64,000 nucleotides of DNA, from NCBI GenBank assembly GCA_950097015.1, contig CATNEN010000038.1, positions 12,193,001-12,257,000 on the forward strand. The letters run 5' to 3'. The translations under genes and the position numbers were made by a program. This stretch comes from Macrostomum hystrix. Lineage: Eukaryota > Platyhelminthes > Macrostomidae. Shown piece by piece: positions 9,646 through 20,200 of the stretch (the first letter of the stretch is position 1; every line of letters begins with the position of its first letter). A model generated the notes under the pieces. It had not been told where the DNA came from and searched no databases. It worked only from the letters and a program-made list of their open reading frames with translations.

Positions 9646-12600
9646 GAAGACATGTACGAAGGCAGCGGTTGACCCGGATCTGTTCCAATTCTCGTAGCTC
9701 TTCGCACCATCTCGTTATTTTTGCCTGTAACTCTGGCTCCGGCTTTTCATCCCACTCTTGCCCACTACACCAAAGATCTTCAAGGAGCAGGATTTTTGCC
9801 TCCACTGTGACTGGTGCAATAAATCCTAGCGGGTCGAATACGGATGCTAGAGTCTTCAGCAACTCTCGTTTTGTTGTCGCTACTTTCCGGGTATGCTCGG
9901 ACTTAAAGGTGAACTCGTCTTGGTCACTTCTCCATGCGACACCGAGTGTCTTGACGGATGGCATCGGCGTCCCTTCCAGAGTTACTTCGGCTACCCTATC
10001 TGCTGGGGGTACTCTGCTCAACAGTTCTCGCGAATTGGACATCCACTTCCGCGGATGCATGCCTGCACGCTCCCAGAGTGTCTTTAACTCCTGAAACAGC
10101 TGGATCGCCTCAGCTTCCGACGCAACCGAGTCCAAACAATCGTCCATGTAGGTAGAGTTTAGAACGGTGTCTGCCGCTGATGGCAGCTCTTCTTTCAGCC
10201 GTTCTGCGTGCTCACGGACTACGAACTGGGCCAAAAATGGCGAACTAGAGTTTCCGAATACCAAGCGGTTGAACTCAAACATTTGGATCGGCTTGTTTGT
10301 GTCCATTTCACGCCATAGAAAACTATGCGCTGGCCGGTCTTCAGGTGCCATTTCTATCTGGAGGTACATCTCGGAGATGTCACAAGCCACCGCGACCGCA
10401 TGTCTCCTGAAGCGAAGTAACACGTCGAACAACTCTCGCTGAAGCTTCGGCCCTGGGAGAATCAGCGAGTGGAGCGAGCTTTTGTCTCCCCCCGCCGCAG
10501 CGTCGAAGACGATTCGAACCTTTGTCGTCAACTTGTCGGGCCTGACAATCGGGAAGTGCGGCAGGAAGCATCTTCTAGCAGAGAACTCATCTTCTTTGAT
10601 TCGCCGAATATAGCCTTGCTTTTCATATCGCTCTATGCATGTCTGATACTGCTTGGCCACCTCCAGATCTTTCTTTAACCGGCTCTCCGTGTTGCTCAGC
10701 CGCTTAATCGCCATGTCATAGTTGTTCAAGCGGATTTGTGCTTTTGGCCTCCATGGAATTCCCACCTGGTAACGGCCGTTAATGTGCTTTAACGTAGACT
10801 TTGCTTGATCAACTGCCGCTTGCTCATCTGCTGTCCAATTTTGATCCTTTTCTGGCCGGACTTCTTCGACCTCCCAGAATTTGCGCAGCACTGGTGACAG
10901 CAGCTCGTCATTGGCGATGCACAGAAATGTGCTGGCTAAGTTCGTCTGATGCTGCTGCTGCGCCGCTGGACCCACACCAGTCCATCCGAGTGGTGTCAAA
11001 CGCGCCTGCGGCTCACCGGGTCCACCACGGACCTCGCGATAGGATACGTGTAGCTCTGCGTGATCCACTCCTATTAGAAGGTCGATGAGATGCGGCGCGT
11101 GGAGCTGAGGAAACGGAATTCGTTCTAGGTGTTCCCAATCAGTCGCCATCGTCTGCCAATCCGTGGCTTTCAGTTTCCCTGTGACGCTATCCGTGGTGAA
11201 CGCCGTTATCTGTCGCTTCAGTCTCCCATCTACACTTTCTAGCGTCATCGTTACAGGAGCCGTCAAGAATGTTTCAGTCTGACCGTTCAAAACGTTCACT
11301 TTCACTCTCTCTATCTTGCCTTCCAAACCCAGCGCTTCGGCAATCTCCGCGTTGACATAGGTCCTTGTGCTAGCATCGTCTAACAGCGCGTTCACTTTCA
11401 CTGAACGGTTGCCCGATTTGAGAATCACCGGAACTATTCGTAGCGACATCGCTCCTTCCTGTCTGGTCATCATTGTCACAGCTCCTCGCGGCACCGGGTC
11501 AGCGTTCTTTCGAGTGGCTTCTGCCGCCACCTTCGTCTTTGACTCCGCTTTCATCGTCGTGTTGCTGTGCAGCAAGCGGTGGTGCAAATTCCCACAATCA
11601 TTGATTCCACATCGGCGCCCATGTCGGCACATCCGCGCAGCATGACCGCGATCTAGACAGCGAAAACAGGCTCTGGCATCTTGGGCAGCTTTCCAGCGGT
11701 TTTCGATTGACAGCTGTCTAAAGGTGGCACACTTCCACAATTCGTGGTGATCCTGACACATCGTGCAGGTTTTCGACAGCGGTGTTTGTTGCTGATTTAT
11801 GAGGAACGTTTTCGATCGCGTCTCCTTCTTGAACCTTTCCTCACTCGCCACTCCGTGCACGATTTCCATGGCTTCTGTCTGAAATGCGGCTTCTAACAAC
11901 ACCCACTCGCGCAACATCTTTACGCTCTCCGGTCGATGTCCTTCAAAAAGCCAACGCCGGTAGCGCGCTACCATCTGCTCCGGGAGCTTCTTTTGCAGCT
12001 TCGCATACAGCAAACCATCCGTCAGTTCCGAGACTTTGCCGGACTCTTCGAGATTTACTACCGCTACATCTAGCAAATTTGAAAATTGCTTAAGTTCCTT
12101 TGTATTTGACGTGCGGATAGGTGGAAAGCTATCAAGTTCTTCAAGGTACAGCGCAATTCTTCGGCGACTACCTCCGAATTCGCGTTCCAGCCGGTCCTTG
12201 GCGGCTTCGTAGGCAGCGGCGGAATGGCCCAGATGTTCGACAAGTTTCAGTGCTGGTCCTTGAAGATATTGTCGGAGTTGCAATAACTTAAACTCGGGCG
12301 TAGCAGGGGCTCGGTCAATGCAGGCAGTAAACGCAGCTTTCCACGATTCGTATTGTTGCTTGTCGCCAGCAAACTTCGGAATCTCTACTCGCCGAAGCAT
12401 CTTCCAGAGATCTTTGGCTAGCGCTGCTTCACTGCTGCTAATCTGAGACCTACATTCTTCACTCACCGAGCCTTCGATGCTGCTGCTTGCGATCATTACC
12501 GGAAAAGCAGTTGCGGCAGTCGCCGCAGTCGCGGCAGTCGCCGCAGTCGCCGCAGTCGCGGCAGTCGCCGCAGTCGCGGCAGTCGCCGCAGTCGCGGCAG

Positions 12601-13144
12601 TCGCCGCAGTCGCGGCAGTCGCGGCAGTCGCCGCAGTCGCGGCAGTCGCCGCAGTCGCGGCAGTCGCCGCAGTCGCGGCAGTCGCCGCAGTCGCGGCAGT
12701 CGCCGCAGTCGCGGCAGTCGCCGCAGTCGCGGCAGTCGCCGCAGTCGCGGCAGTTGCCGCCTGCTGCGCAGAGACGAACTGGGTGACGCATTTCATTGCG
12801 TCGTGAAATTGTTGATCCACTTGATCTAACTCGTCAAGCAGGTTGTTTCGAACTTCTTCTGTCGCTTCTTGTTGAAGCAGCTCGTCGTAGAATGCCTCAA
12901 GCGTTTTCACGCAGTCGTCATGTGCAATTGTCGCTGCCTCGCAGGCCTGCTGGATGGAGTTGTGATCTGCTTCGCTCTGTAGCAACAGTACGAGTTTGTT
13001 GCGCGTCCTCGTTGCTGTTGATTTTGTCCTTGCTTTTACTCGTCGAAATTGCTCAATGCGAAATCGCTCAGCTGTGCTAATCTCTTTCTCTTCTTCGTCT
13101 TCTGAGCAGCCAGTCTGCTGCTTATTCGCTTCGTGGTCTGCCAT
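9593..13144 (-). CDS. BEL gag-protease-reverse transcriptase
   Basis: About 1183 residues from the ATG at 13144. The order is: an acidic and coiled N-terminus; a long Ala-Ala-Thr repeat; a gag core ([17 protein letters not shown]); cysteine-rich knuckles ([13 protein letters not shown] and [14 protein letters not shown]); a protease with LLDDAST; reverse transcriptase with VFDAAAGG, the DISEMYLQI block and YMDD; then the connection toward RNase H, where the frame ends out of register at 9593. The polyprotein would make the particle, cleave itself and copy the RNA. The start ATG lies only a few bases after the primer site. Confidence 0.9.
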   Translation of the reverse strand: MADHEANKQQTGCSEDEEEKEISTAERFRIEQFRRVKARTKSTATRTRNKLVLLLQSEADHNSIQQACEAATIAHDDCVKTLEAFYDELLQQEATEEVRNNLLDELDQVDQQFHDAMKCVTQFVSAQQAATAATAATAATAATAATAATAATAATAATAATAATAATAATAATAATAATAATAATAATAATAATAATAATAATAATAATAATAFPVMIASSSIEGSVSEECRSQISSSEAALAKDLWKMLRRVEIPKFAGDKQQYESWKAAFTACIDRAPATPEFKLLQLRQYLQGPALKLVEHLGHSAAAYEAAKDRLEREFGGSRRRIALYLEELDSFPPIRTSNTKELKQFSNLLDVAVVNLEESGKVSELTDGLLYAKLQKKLPEQMVARYRRWLFEGHRPESVKMLREWVLLEAAFQTEAMEIVHGVASEERFKKETRSKTFLINQQQTPLSKTCTMCQDHHELWKCATFRQLSIENRWKAAQDARACFRCLDRGHAARMCRHGRRCGINDCGNLHHRLLHSNTTMKAESKTKVAAEATRKNADPVPRGAVTMMTRQEGAMSLRIVPVILKSGNRSVKVNALLDDASTRTYVNAEIAEALGLEGKIERVKVNVLNGQTETFLTAPVTMTLESVDGRLKRQITAFTTDSVTGKLKATDWQTMATDWEHLERIPFPQLHAPHLIDLLIGVDHAELHVSYREVRGGPGEPQARLTPLGWTGVGPAAQQQHQTNLASTFLCIANDELLSPVLRKFWEVEEVRPEKDQNWTADEQAAVDQAKSTLKHINGRYQVGIPWRPKAQIRLNNYDMAIKRLSNTESRLKKDLEVAKQYQTCIERYEKQGYIRRIKEDEFSARRCFLPHFPIVRPDKLTTKVRIVFDAAAGGDKSSLHSLILPGPKLQRELFDVLLRFRRHAVAVACDISEMYLQIEMAPEDRPAHSFLWREMDTNKPIQMFEFNRLVFGNSSSPFLAQFVVREHAERLKEELPSAADTVLNSTYMDDCLDSVASEAEAIQLFQELKTLWERAGMHPRKWMSNSRELLSRVPPADRVAEVTLEGTPMPSVKTLGVAWRSDQDEFTFKSEHTRKVATTKRELLKTLASVFDPLGFIAPVTVEAKILLLEDLWCSGQEWDEKPEPELQAKITRWCEELRELEQIRVNRCLRTCLRGCIRKGVRCCQFLKMR
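12510..12760 (-). repeat. Coding minisatellite in BEL gag (Ala-Ala-Thr)n
   Basis: About 28 copies of a 9-bp unit in alternating forms (GCAGTCGCC and GCAGTCGCG on the plus strand) encode an Ala-Ala-Thr tract. All six frames are open across it, so the frames reading Cys-Arg-Asp, Gln-Ser-Pro or Ala-Val are shadows. Confidence 0.95.
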
Positions 13145-13148
13145 TGAA

Positions 13149-13166
13149 ACCACGCTCCGCTACCAA
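13149..13166 (-). other. BEL primer-binding-site candidate
   Basis: Two bases after the 5' LTR the element strand reads TGGTAGCGGAGCGTGG. It begins TGG, as expected for pairing with a tRNA 3' CCA end. The tRNA species was not identified. Confidence 0.6.
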
Positions 13167-13168
13167 AA

Positions 13169-13515
13169 TGTTTCGGTGAACAAGTAACGAAGAAGGACAA
13201 TGATTTGACAGCGGCGTTTTATCGCATAACAAGGTATGAGTACTACCGGTACGACCTCTGCGCTCTAGCTCCGCAGTAATATTTATTTTTATTTTGCATT
13301 GAGGTGGTGACTGGGGGTGAGAAAAGTACTAGCAACACGAAGTATTGTACGGTGCCGATAGATGCACACTGACTGGGACTTGGGTTAGAAAAATTACTGT
13401 GACGCTTGAAGCACGCTGATTGGCTGTCAGCTTAGAGCACTTCTAGACTGAAAATACAATATATGAATGCAACCAAAATAATTAGAATTAATAAACTACT
13501 CAGGCCTCTCAACCA
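13169..13515 (-). repeat. BEL 5' LTR
   Basis: 347 bp, identical by eye to 6761-7107, followed by the ACTCT target duplication. Confidence 0.95.
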
Positions 13516-13520
13516 ACTCT

Positions 13521-14420
13521 GTACTAGCATGTAGGAATCTTTGCTGTGCGTTTAGCTTATAATAACTGATGTCTAACCAATTCTAACAACATTTTCACTG
13601 AAAGATTTCGAAATACCACTTTAAGGTAATTTTCCTTCCGTATTATAGTGTAAAAGGCACTTGAATCCCAATTTTTAGGATGACAGTAGCTGAAGAGCCA
13701 AACTTACTTACAGAAATACACCAGTTGAAACTTTAAAGATAACTTGCACTCTTTCTATTTACATTGCTGACAGAAAAGTTGCAACAGGTGTTACAGTTCT
13801 TTATAATATTAATTTCCTTATTGATTACTCTTAATTACACTTACTGAATTCATGGTAGTGTCATTAATCATAAAATGGAGGGGGTGAGTGGCAGAGCTAG
13901 CACTTGACGCGTTTGCCTCTTGCACCGAGCTCAGCTTTTGACATTCTGCGGCTCAGGGCAGGGCGCTTTAGCACTGACAGCACGTTGAGCTGCACCCTCG
14001 TGCGCCTCGGTCAGCGACAGGTTTCCGAATTGTAAATCAGCACGGTATATTAATCTTCCAGTCAATTAGTCGTTACCTAAATCAGAGCTTAGCGACCTAC
14101 TAGCCCTTTCGCCCATTCTTTCGGCCTAAAACATAATCCTATCCGGGTAGACGTCGGCAGTCAAGAGTCCCATTTTTCCGAGAACCAATGTTTGCCCTTT
14201 AGCACCGTACGAGTATGTTCCTGGATCATTATAGCAAAGTACCAATGTTCCAGTTTTATAATTCGAGTAAATATTTACTTGTACGCACACCTAGTCAAAT
14301 TATCAGTGAGCGAAAAGTTACACTATTAAATATAAAAAACATGAAATTCAAGTTTCCGTTTCTGAGGCAAAGTTGCAGCTCGTTCACACCTTGCCTGTAA
14401 AACTAGCAAGGGGGAAATTT
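13521..14420. other. Intergenic, with a decayed SINE-B-like piece
   Basis: Mostly AT-rich with no gene. About 13876-14040 contains GTGAGTGGCAGAGCTAG and GACGCGTTTGCCTCTTGCAC, resembling the tRNA-like head of SINE-B, but the rest does not align clearly. Confidence 0.4.
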
Positions 14421-14424
14421 ACAC

Positions 14425-14585
14425 ATCTGACAATTTTTGTGCTGCACCCGAACAGAGCAACGCAAGCACATGAAACTCAAGAACACGAGCCAGCTTTCTC
14501 CTTCCCTTGGTGTAAAAGTGGGCGGCAAAATGGCTTGGTAGTCCTACGCGGCTGAAGGTTATGTTACTCCGGAGCTGCATGAAGC
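14425..14585. repeat. Dispersed repeat family C
   Basis: Shares several blocks with 58225-58290 and 58670-58750, including GAGCAACGCAAGCACATGAAA and GGCGGCAAAATGGCTTGGTA (with a few differences). No coding potential; class unknown. Confidence 0.6.
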
Positions 14586-14604
14586 GGCGCCGACGCTCTG
14601 GACA

Positions 14605-15080
14605 AGGACACACTCGAATCAGCGCCAGCAGATGTTGCCGCTGAATGGCGTCGATTCGCTGTCGAGGTAGTCGCTTGTCTCCAGAAAGATAATGACGCGC
14701 AGGTGGAGCAGCTTAGCTAGGCGAAGGTCGAGCTGGCCAATGTGTTGAGCCAAGCAGCGCAGCTGGCAGCTGATGCGAGGCACCCAGCGTATCAGCAACT
14801 CTTGTCCTTCGTGCAGACTGAAGCTTTCGCAGAAGGTCAGCGTCACTTGGTAGGGATGCGAGTTCCAAGCGATCTGGACTGTCGCAGGTATCTGTCGCAG
14901 GTATGCAACGAACTCTTGTTATCCACCGTTGAACGCTGAAAATGACCATAATTTTTTTACAGCACAGAATGCTTCAAAAGCCCCAATTCGATCTTCACAT
15001 TCCAGTTGGACCATCAGGAAGAAAATACACTCGCATCGATCTGGATTCTAACGACTTGTTGTCTAGGTCCCAAATTAATT
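14605..15080 (+). pseudogene. Decayed protein-coding fragment, family unknown
   Basis: From about 14605 one frame reads as a plausible helical protein (for example VAAEWRRFAVEVVACLQKDN and VLSQAAQLAADARHPAYQQL), interrupted by TAG at 14718-14720 and ending with TGA at 14937-14939. After TTTTTTTACAG, an ATG at 14969 opens a further 38 codons (MLQKPQFDLHIPVGPSGRKY and on). The GC content and amino-acid composition look coding and differ from the AT-rich flanks. I do not recognise the protein. It could instead be an exon of a gene whose other parts are missing, but the internal stop argues for a pseudogene. Confidence 0.45.
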
Positions 15081-15164
15081 AAGTCATGCAATATCATCTT
15101 TATTGATAAAAATGTTAAAGAAGTCAACCAAACCAGCTGTGTGCGAACCTGCAGGTTGACAATC

Positions 15165-15303
15165 CGGTCAGTGCCTCTGTAGAAGCTTCACTCGGTCGTC
15201 AAAAAAGTGCTGGCGAAACCAGACAATCGTTTAGCCCAACACACCAAAGAGCTGCAACCGCTTCACAATAAATTCAATCGTTGCTGCATCGGCGCTGAAG
15301 TTT
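15165..15303 (-). mobile_element. Relic of a LINE reverse transcriptase
   Basis: The reverse strand reads FSADAATIEFIVKRLQLFGV, then a stop, then WFRQHFFDDRVKLLQ. This resembles the RT block (FSAAFDT... LL.RL..FG... WF.SYL.DR) of Jockey/CR1-type elements. It is short and broken. Confidence 0.4.
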
Positions 15304-15352
15304 AAATAGATAGTAGGTTGAATAATTTTGATTTTAGAAAGACTAAACTTGT

Positions 15353-15560
15353 AGGGGTTCTAGTCCAGTGGTTCGGGCGTCGGACTCATGACTTCAAGGT
15401 CGAAGGTTCGTTACCCGACTGCACTGGAACAATTTGTGTCTTTTGGCAAGAAAATTAACCCTGTATGGCTTCATTTAAATCAGCTGTCGAATGGGTACCA
15501 GCATGCTAGTGTAATTCAGAGTGAGCGTGGCGTCCCCTAGTCCATGGACTATAAACAACC
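15353..15560 (+). mobile_element. SINE-A copy (tRNA-derived)
   Basis: Starts with a tRNA-like head containing GCGTCGGACTCATGACTTCA (CAT in the anticodon position). The central GGGTACCAGCATGCTAG and the GTCCATGGACTATAAAC block follow. The tail seen at 27485-27770 is missing. Confidence 0.8.
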
Positions 15561-17212
15561 GTATGTACAGCTTTAAGATTTTTGAACGAGTAGTTTGTAG
15601 TGTGGAACGAGCATGTCTAGAATAAGATGCATGGCATCATGATGCATGTACTACTATACATGCGCGAAAAAACAAATGTAAATTAATAGTGATTGCGCGG
15701 TGATGCTTTGATCAATTATCTCACCCTGTGGTGGCTAAGTTTGAAATTCGCAGCATAATGCAACATACAATTCAAAGTTTTTTATTGAAGTAGGTAAAAT
15801 TAAGATTATAGATGGACATATGACGAGACTTTGAAATATATTTCTTTTGCTAGATCGGCTAATAAGGTGTACTTTTATAACTTAACACAATATATATTAT
15901 CTTGGGTTGTTAAAAAGTATTTTGGACAATAATAGTTGTATGATTCAGTTCCAGATTTTTTTCTAAATATTGAAAAGAAGTAGTTAATACCCTCTAAATA
16001 TCGACTCCAGAAAACACCGTGGAATAACGTGTTAAACAACTTGAACTACAGAACGAATTGACTTGTTTCAGTAACTAGCAAAAAGTTTAAGTGATGCGTT
16101 TTAAAATAAAGAGGCATGGTAATTAGTTTTTTAATATGAAAAGAGAAGTTACTCCTTTTGTTTCCACGGTTCATCAATGCCAAATTGTAAAAGTTAACGA
16201 TTTGAATGCTCCTTTTTCGGAATGTTTATATTCTGACTGTTAATATTTTTATTTAAACTCAAAAGACATGTGTGAGTTAAATTTCTTTATGCTACTTTTT
16301 CGCTGGAGTCATATTTTTTATCTATACCGTTTGTAGCTAAACTTTGTGCAAATAATTAGTTGCTTAGTAAAATACATTATAAATATTAAGTCACAAATGT
16401 CGTAAACTCGACAGGAAAATGTAAAATATAATTAAAATAATTTTGAAGATGAATTATCCTTCAATTACTTGTTAGTCCAGAAATTGAGCTAATAGTGTAA
16501 AACATATATTTGAAACATATTTTAGTGCTTATATTTGAAATATTTCGGGGATTTTTCCTTCTAGTAAAACACGTTTAGTTCATGTACACGTTTAACACAA
16601 ACACGTTCATGGTTACAGTTAGAACAGCCATTTGTGTAAAAACATATACGCTCAAAGCAATATTTATTCATTATTATTTATGCAGTATGTACATAAAGAT
16701 TCCTATAATTATTAGACTAGCTTTTGTGGAACTTTGTTTTGTAAAATTTTTTATTAAATGAGTAGGCCTATAAAGGTATCTTACCTCAAATTTGCTGGTC
16801 ATATTAATCACCAAGGGAAGTAAAATACCTTTATATTTACTAGTAAACTCATTCGTAAACTTATTCAATACATTTAAATAAGTTTCCGATAGCATTTGTA
16901 GCCAAATAATTTTTTAACATTTTTTTCTTGAATTGCAGTCACTGGCAACTCTATAGGACATCTTATTGAATGTACAGATAACTTTTATTACCAGACATTG
17001 GTGGCTTCTGATGTCATTTGTTAAATGCATTTGATTAATAGAATAGTACACTGGGCTTAAAGGCACATTAATTAGTTGATACCTTAGTGACTCCATGTTT
17101 TGCTATGTTTTTAAGACCTATTTGTCTGTGGTTGACAAGTGTATAGCTATGCCGTGTAATGTATCCTTTATAATCTCAGTTTAGGAATGCTGTAACGTAT
17201 TTCAGCTATCAA
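15561..17212. other. Intergenic, AT-rich, no gene seen
   Basis: Long AT-rich stretch with no ORF showing domain or coding character. One TAGGCCTA palindrome lies at 16763-16770. It ends with a possible splice acceptor (GTATTTCAG) just before the ATG at 17213, so part may be 5' UTR intron. Confidence 0.5.
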
Positions 17213-20200
17213 ATGGACTCTCCGGATGACCAAGATGGGAACCATGGTACGCCCAATGACAGCATTGAAAATCCTGATGGTGATCCGCCACTACTTAGCC
17301 TAGTCAGTGGACGTGCCACAGATATTGATAGCCAGCAAGAAAACTTACTAACAGAACGAAACGTGGATGATGCGGAAGACGTCCGGCCTTCTTCAAGAGA
17401 CCCTTCAGTTGAATTTAACGAAAGTCATAGATCGTCAAAAGCACCATCAATCGTGGATGAAAACCAGGTGAGAACGCCCTCAAAACCGCCATCAGTTGTT
17501 GATAAAGGTCAAAGGACGCCCTCAAAACCGCCATCAGTTGTTGATGAAGGTCAAAGGACGCCCTCAAAACCGCCATCAGTTGTTGATGAAGGTCAAAGGA
17601 CGCCCTCGAAGCCGCCATCCGGGGTTGATGAAGGCCCAAGGACGCCCTCAAAACCGCCATCAGTGGTTGATGAAGGACTAAGGACACCCTCAAAACCGCC
17701 ATCAGTGGTTGATGAAGAACTAAGGACACACTCAAAGCCATCATCAGTTGTTGATGAAGGACTAAGGACGCCCTCTAAACCGCCATCCGTGGTTGATGAA
17801 GGCCTAAGGACGCCCTCAAAACCGACATCCGGGGTTGATGAAGGCCCAAGGACGCCCTCAAAACCGCCATCAGTGGTTGATGAAGGACTAAGGACACCCT
17901 CAAAACCGCCATCAGTGGTTGATGAAGAACTAAGGACACACTCAAAGCCATCATCAGTTGTTGATGAAGGACTAAGGACGCCCTCTAAACCGCCATCCGT
18001 GGTTGATGAAGGCCTAAGGACGCCCTCAAAACCGACATCAGTGGTTGATGAAGGACTAACCACGCCCTCAAAACCGCCATCTGTGGTTGATGAAGGCCTA
18101 AGGACACCCTCAAAGCCATCATCAGTTGTTGATGAAGGTCAAAGGACGCCCTCAAAACCGCCATCTGTGGTTGATGAAGGACTAAGGACACGCTCAAAAA
18201 CGCCATCAGTGGTTGATGAAGGACTAAGGACGCCCTCAAAACCGCCATCCGTGGTTGATGAAGGCCTAAGGACACCCTCGAAGCCATCATCAGTTGTTGA
18301 TGAAGGACTAAGGACGCCCTCAAAGCCGCCATCCGTGGTTGATGAAGGACTAAGGACGCCCTCAAAACCGCCATCCGTGGTTGACGAAGTACTAAGGACG
18401 CCCTCAAAACCGCCATCTGTGGTTGATGAAGGCCTAAGGACACCCTCAAAGCCATCATCAGTTGTTGATGAAGGTCAAAGGACGCCCTCAAAACCGCCAT
18501 CAGTGGTTGATGAAGGACTAAGGACGCCCTCAAAACCGCCATCTGTGGTTGATGAAGGCCTAAGGACACCCTCAAAGCCATCATCAGTTGTTGATGAAGG
18601 TCAAAGGACGCCCTCAAAACCGCCATCTGTGGTTGATGAAGGACTAAGGACACCCTCAAAACCGCCATCAGTGGTTGATGAAGGTCAACGGACGCCCTCG
18701 AAGCCGCCATCCGTTGTCGATGAAGGACAGAAAACTCCGTCGAAGCCACCATCCGTTGTCGATGAAGGACAGAAAACGCCATCAGTCGTTGATGAAGGTC
18801 AACGGACGCCCTCGAAGCCACCATCCGTTGTCGATGAAGGACAGAAAACTCCGTCGAAGCCACCATCAGTTGTCGATGAACGACGGAAAACTCCGTCGAA
18901 GCCACCATCAGTTGTCGATGAAGGAGAGAAAACACTGTCGAAGCCGCCTTCTGTTGACGCTGAAGCTCCAGTTTTGCCGGAGTCTGCCGACTTGTGCGAT
19001 GTTCCACCAAATGTGTCATCTGGAGTGGATCAAGTCGATGCTAAGGAGGAATTAAACTCCCAACGATCTTGTAAATCATCTTCGTCCACTAGTAGCAGCA
19101 GTAGTAGCAGTAAAAAAAGTAGTGGCCGAAAGAGCAGGGCAAGCTCTCACAAGGAACCACCTATTGCTGAGGTAAGCTCACGAGAATCTATTAATGAATG
19201 GATAAACAAATCCGATTTAAACTATGAATGGTGGAGCATAATGTGTACTCGTGTAAGGGTGGAATATATTTATTCGTAGACATTACGTTGTAGGTCCCTG
19301 TGCAAGAACCACCACCTCCAGCTCCTCCCGCATCGTTGCCACCTCCGACTCCGCCACCGCCGCCTCCACCCCCTGCGGCTGAGCCACCATTTATTGCCCC
19401 AGCCGACTTAAAGCGCAGAATCGGTGAGTCTATCTAGCCACGAATGTTTTACCGACTGCTGGCCTCCACAGCGGCTGTGTACAATTTTTCCACAATGCAT
19501 TTCAGCGGATCTGGAGACGCAAGTTTTGAATCTGAGAGACGCCGACCAGAATCTGCGAGCAAATCCCAACTACGGCGGACCGCCTCCGCCTCCACCTCCG
19601 GCCTGGGAGCCGCCGAGTGACGCTCGGCTGCAGGCAACGGTTGATGAGCTCACTGTGGAGAACCGCGTGCTCAGGAACGAGGTCTGACGGCTTGGGGGTG
19701 GCGCATAATGCTGACTTATTGATTATTGGGGCATCTTATGTGCTGTAGTTATTCACAAACCTGATTCGCACGTCGATCAGGTGTTTTAGCTCTTTTTGCT
19801 TTCTCAATTAGAGATCGGGAGTTCGAAGCTCTGCTTAAGAGGGAAAATTGTCCGTGAGCAGTACACTTTTTTTCGAAATTCCTGTTTCCTAGCTTTTGTG
19901 AGTGGCAAAGTGGTTATAGCGTTTGCTTCTCGCACTAATGTCCCTAAGCTTGATTCCACGGCGAGGCCGCGTTCATTTGGGGCGCAGCCGCGGAGAGAAG
20001 GCTTGGGGGCTTGTCCTCAAATCTACTCATTTCAGGGCCAACTTCTAAGGCCCTCAACATCGTAAGATTGTATACTCCCTGGCGATTAGATAATCAGGGC
20101 AGATGAACACATCTTTGTGAGTGTGTGCCTGCGTACAGTATCTGTGTGCGTGTGTGCTCAAGAGTCAGCGAAATGGGCAGAGCTGCCTCCTCACTGGCTG

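Larger units (their letters stand above)
6761..13515 (-). mobile_element. Complete BEL/Pao LTR retrotransposon
   Basis: A 6755-bp element read on the minus strand. Both 347-bp LTRs look identical, begin TG and end CA, and are flanked by the 5-bp duplication ACTCT (6756-6760 and 13516-13520). Inside are a primer-binding-site candidate, gag with zinc knuckles, an aspartic protease, reverse transcriptase with YMDD, RNase H, integrase and a polypurine tract. The order protease-RT-RNase H-integrase and the DDAST protease motif fit BEL/Pao. Identical LTRs imply a very recent insertion. A one-base frame change in RNase H splits the polyprotein. It lies about 120 bp downstream of the J-like gene, in the opposite orientation. 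Confidence 0.95.

Noticed and set aside
7882-11645. Several plus-strand frames opposite the BEL element
   Set aside because: Antisense shadows of gag-pol with no independent features.
12459-12806. Cys-Arg-Asp, Gln-Ser-Pro and Ala-Val frames in the gag repeat
   Set aside because: Shadows of the Ala-Ala-Thr-coding repeat in BEL gag.
15353-15420. Functional tRNA-Met gene
   Set aside because: The tRNA-like head lacks a paired acceptor stem and continues into SINE-A body sequence; the same holds at 27485.
17415-19019. Antisense frames of 100-340 residues opposite the 14-mer repeats
   Set aside because: The 42-bp coding repeat keeps antisense frames open. The sense frame has the in-phase splicing and the CAP-Gly domain.
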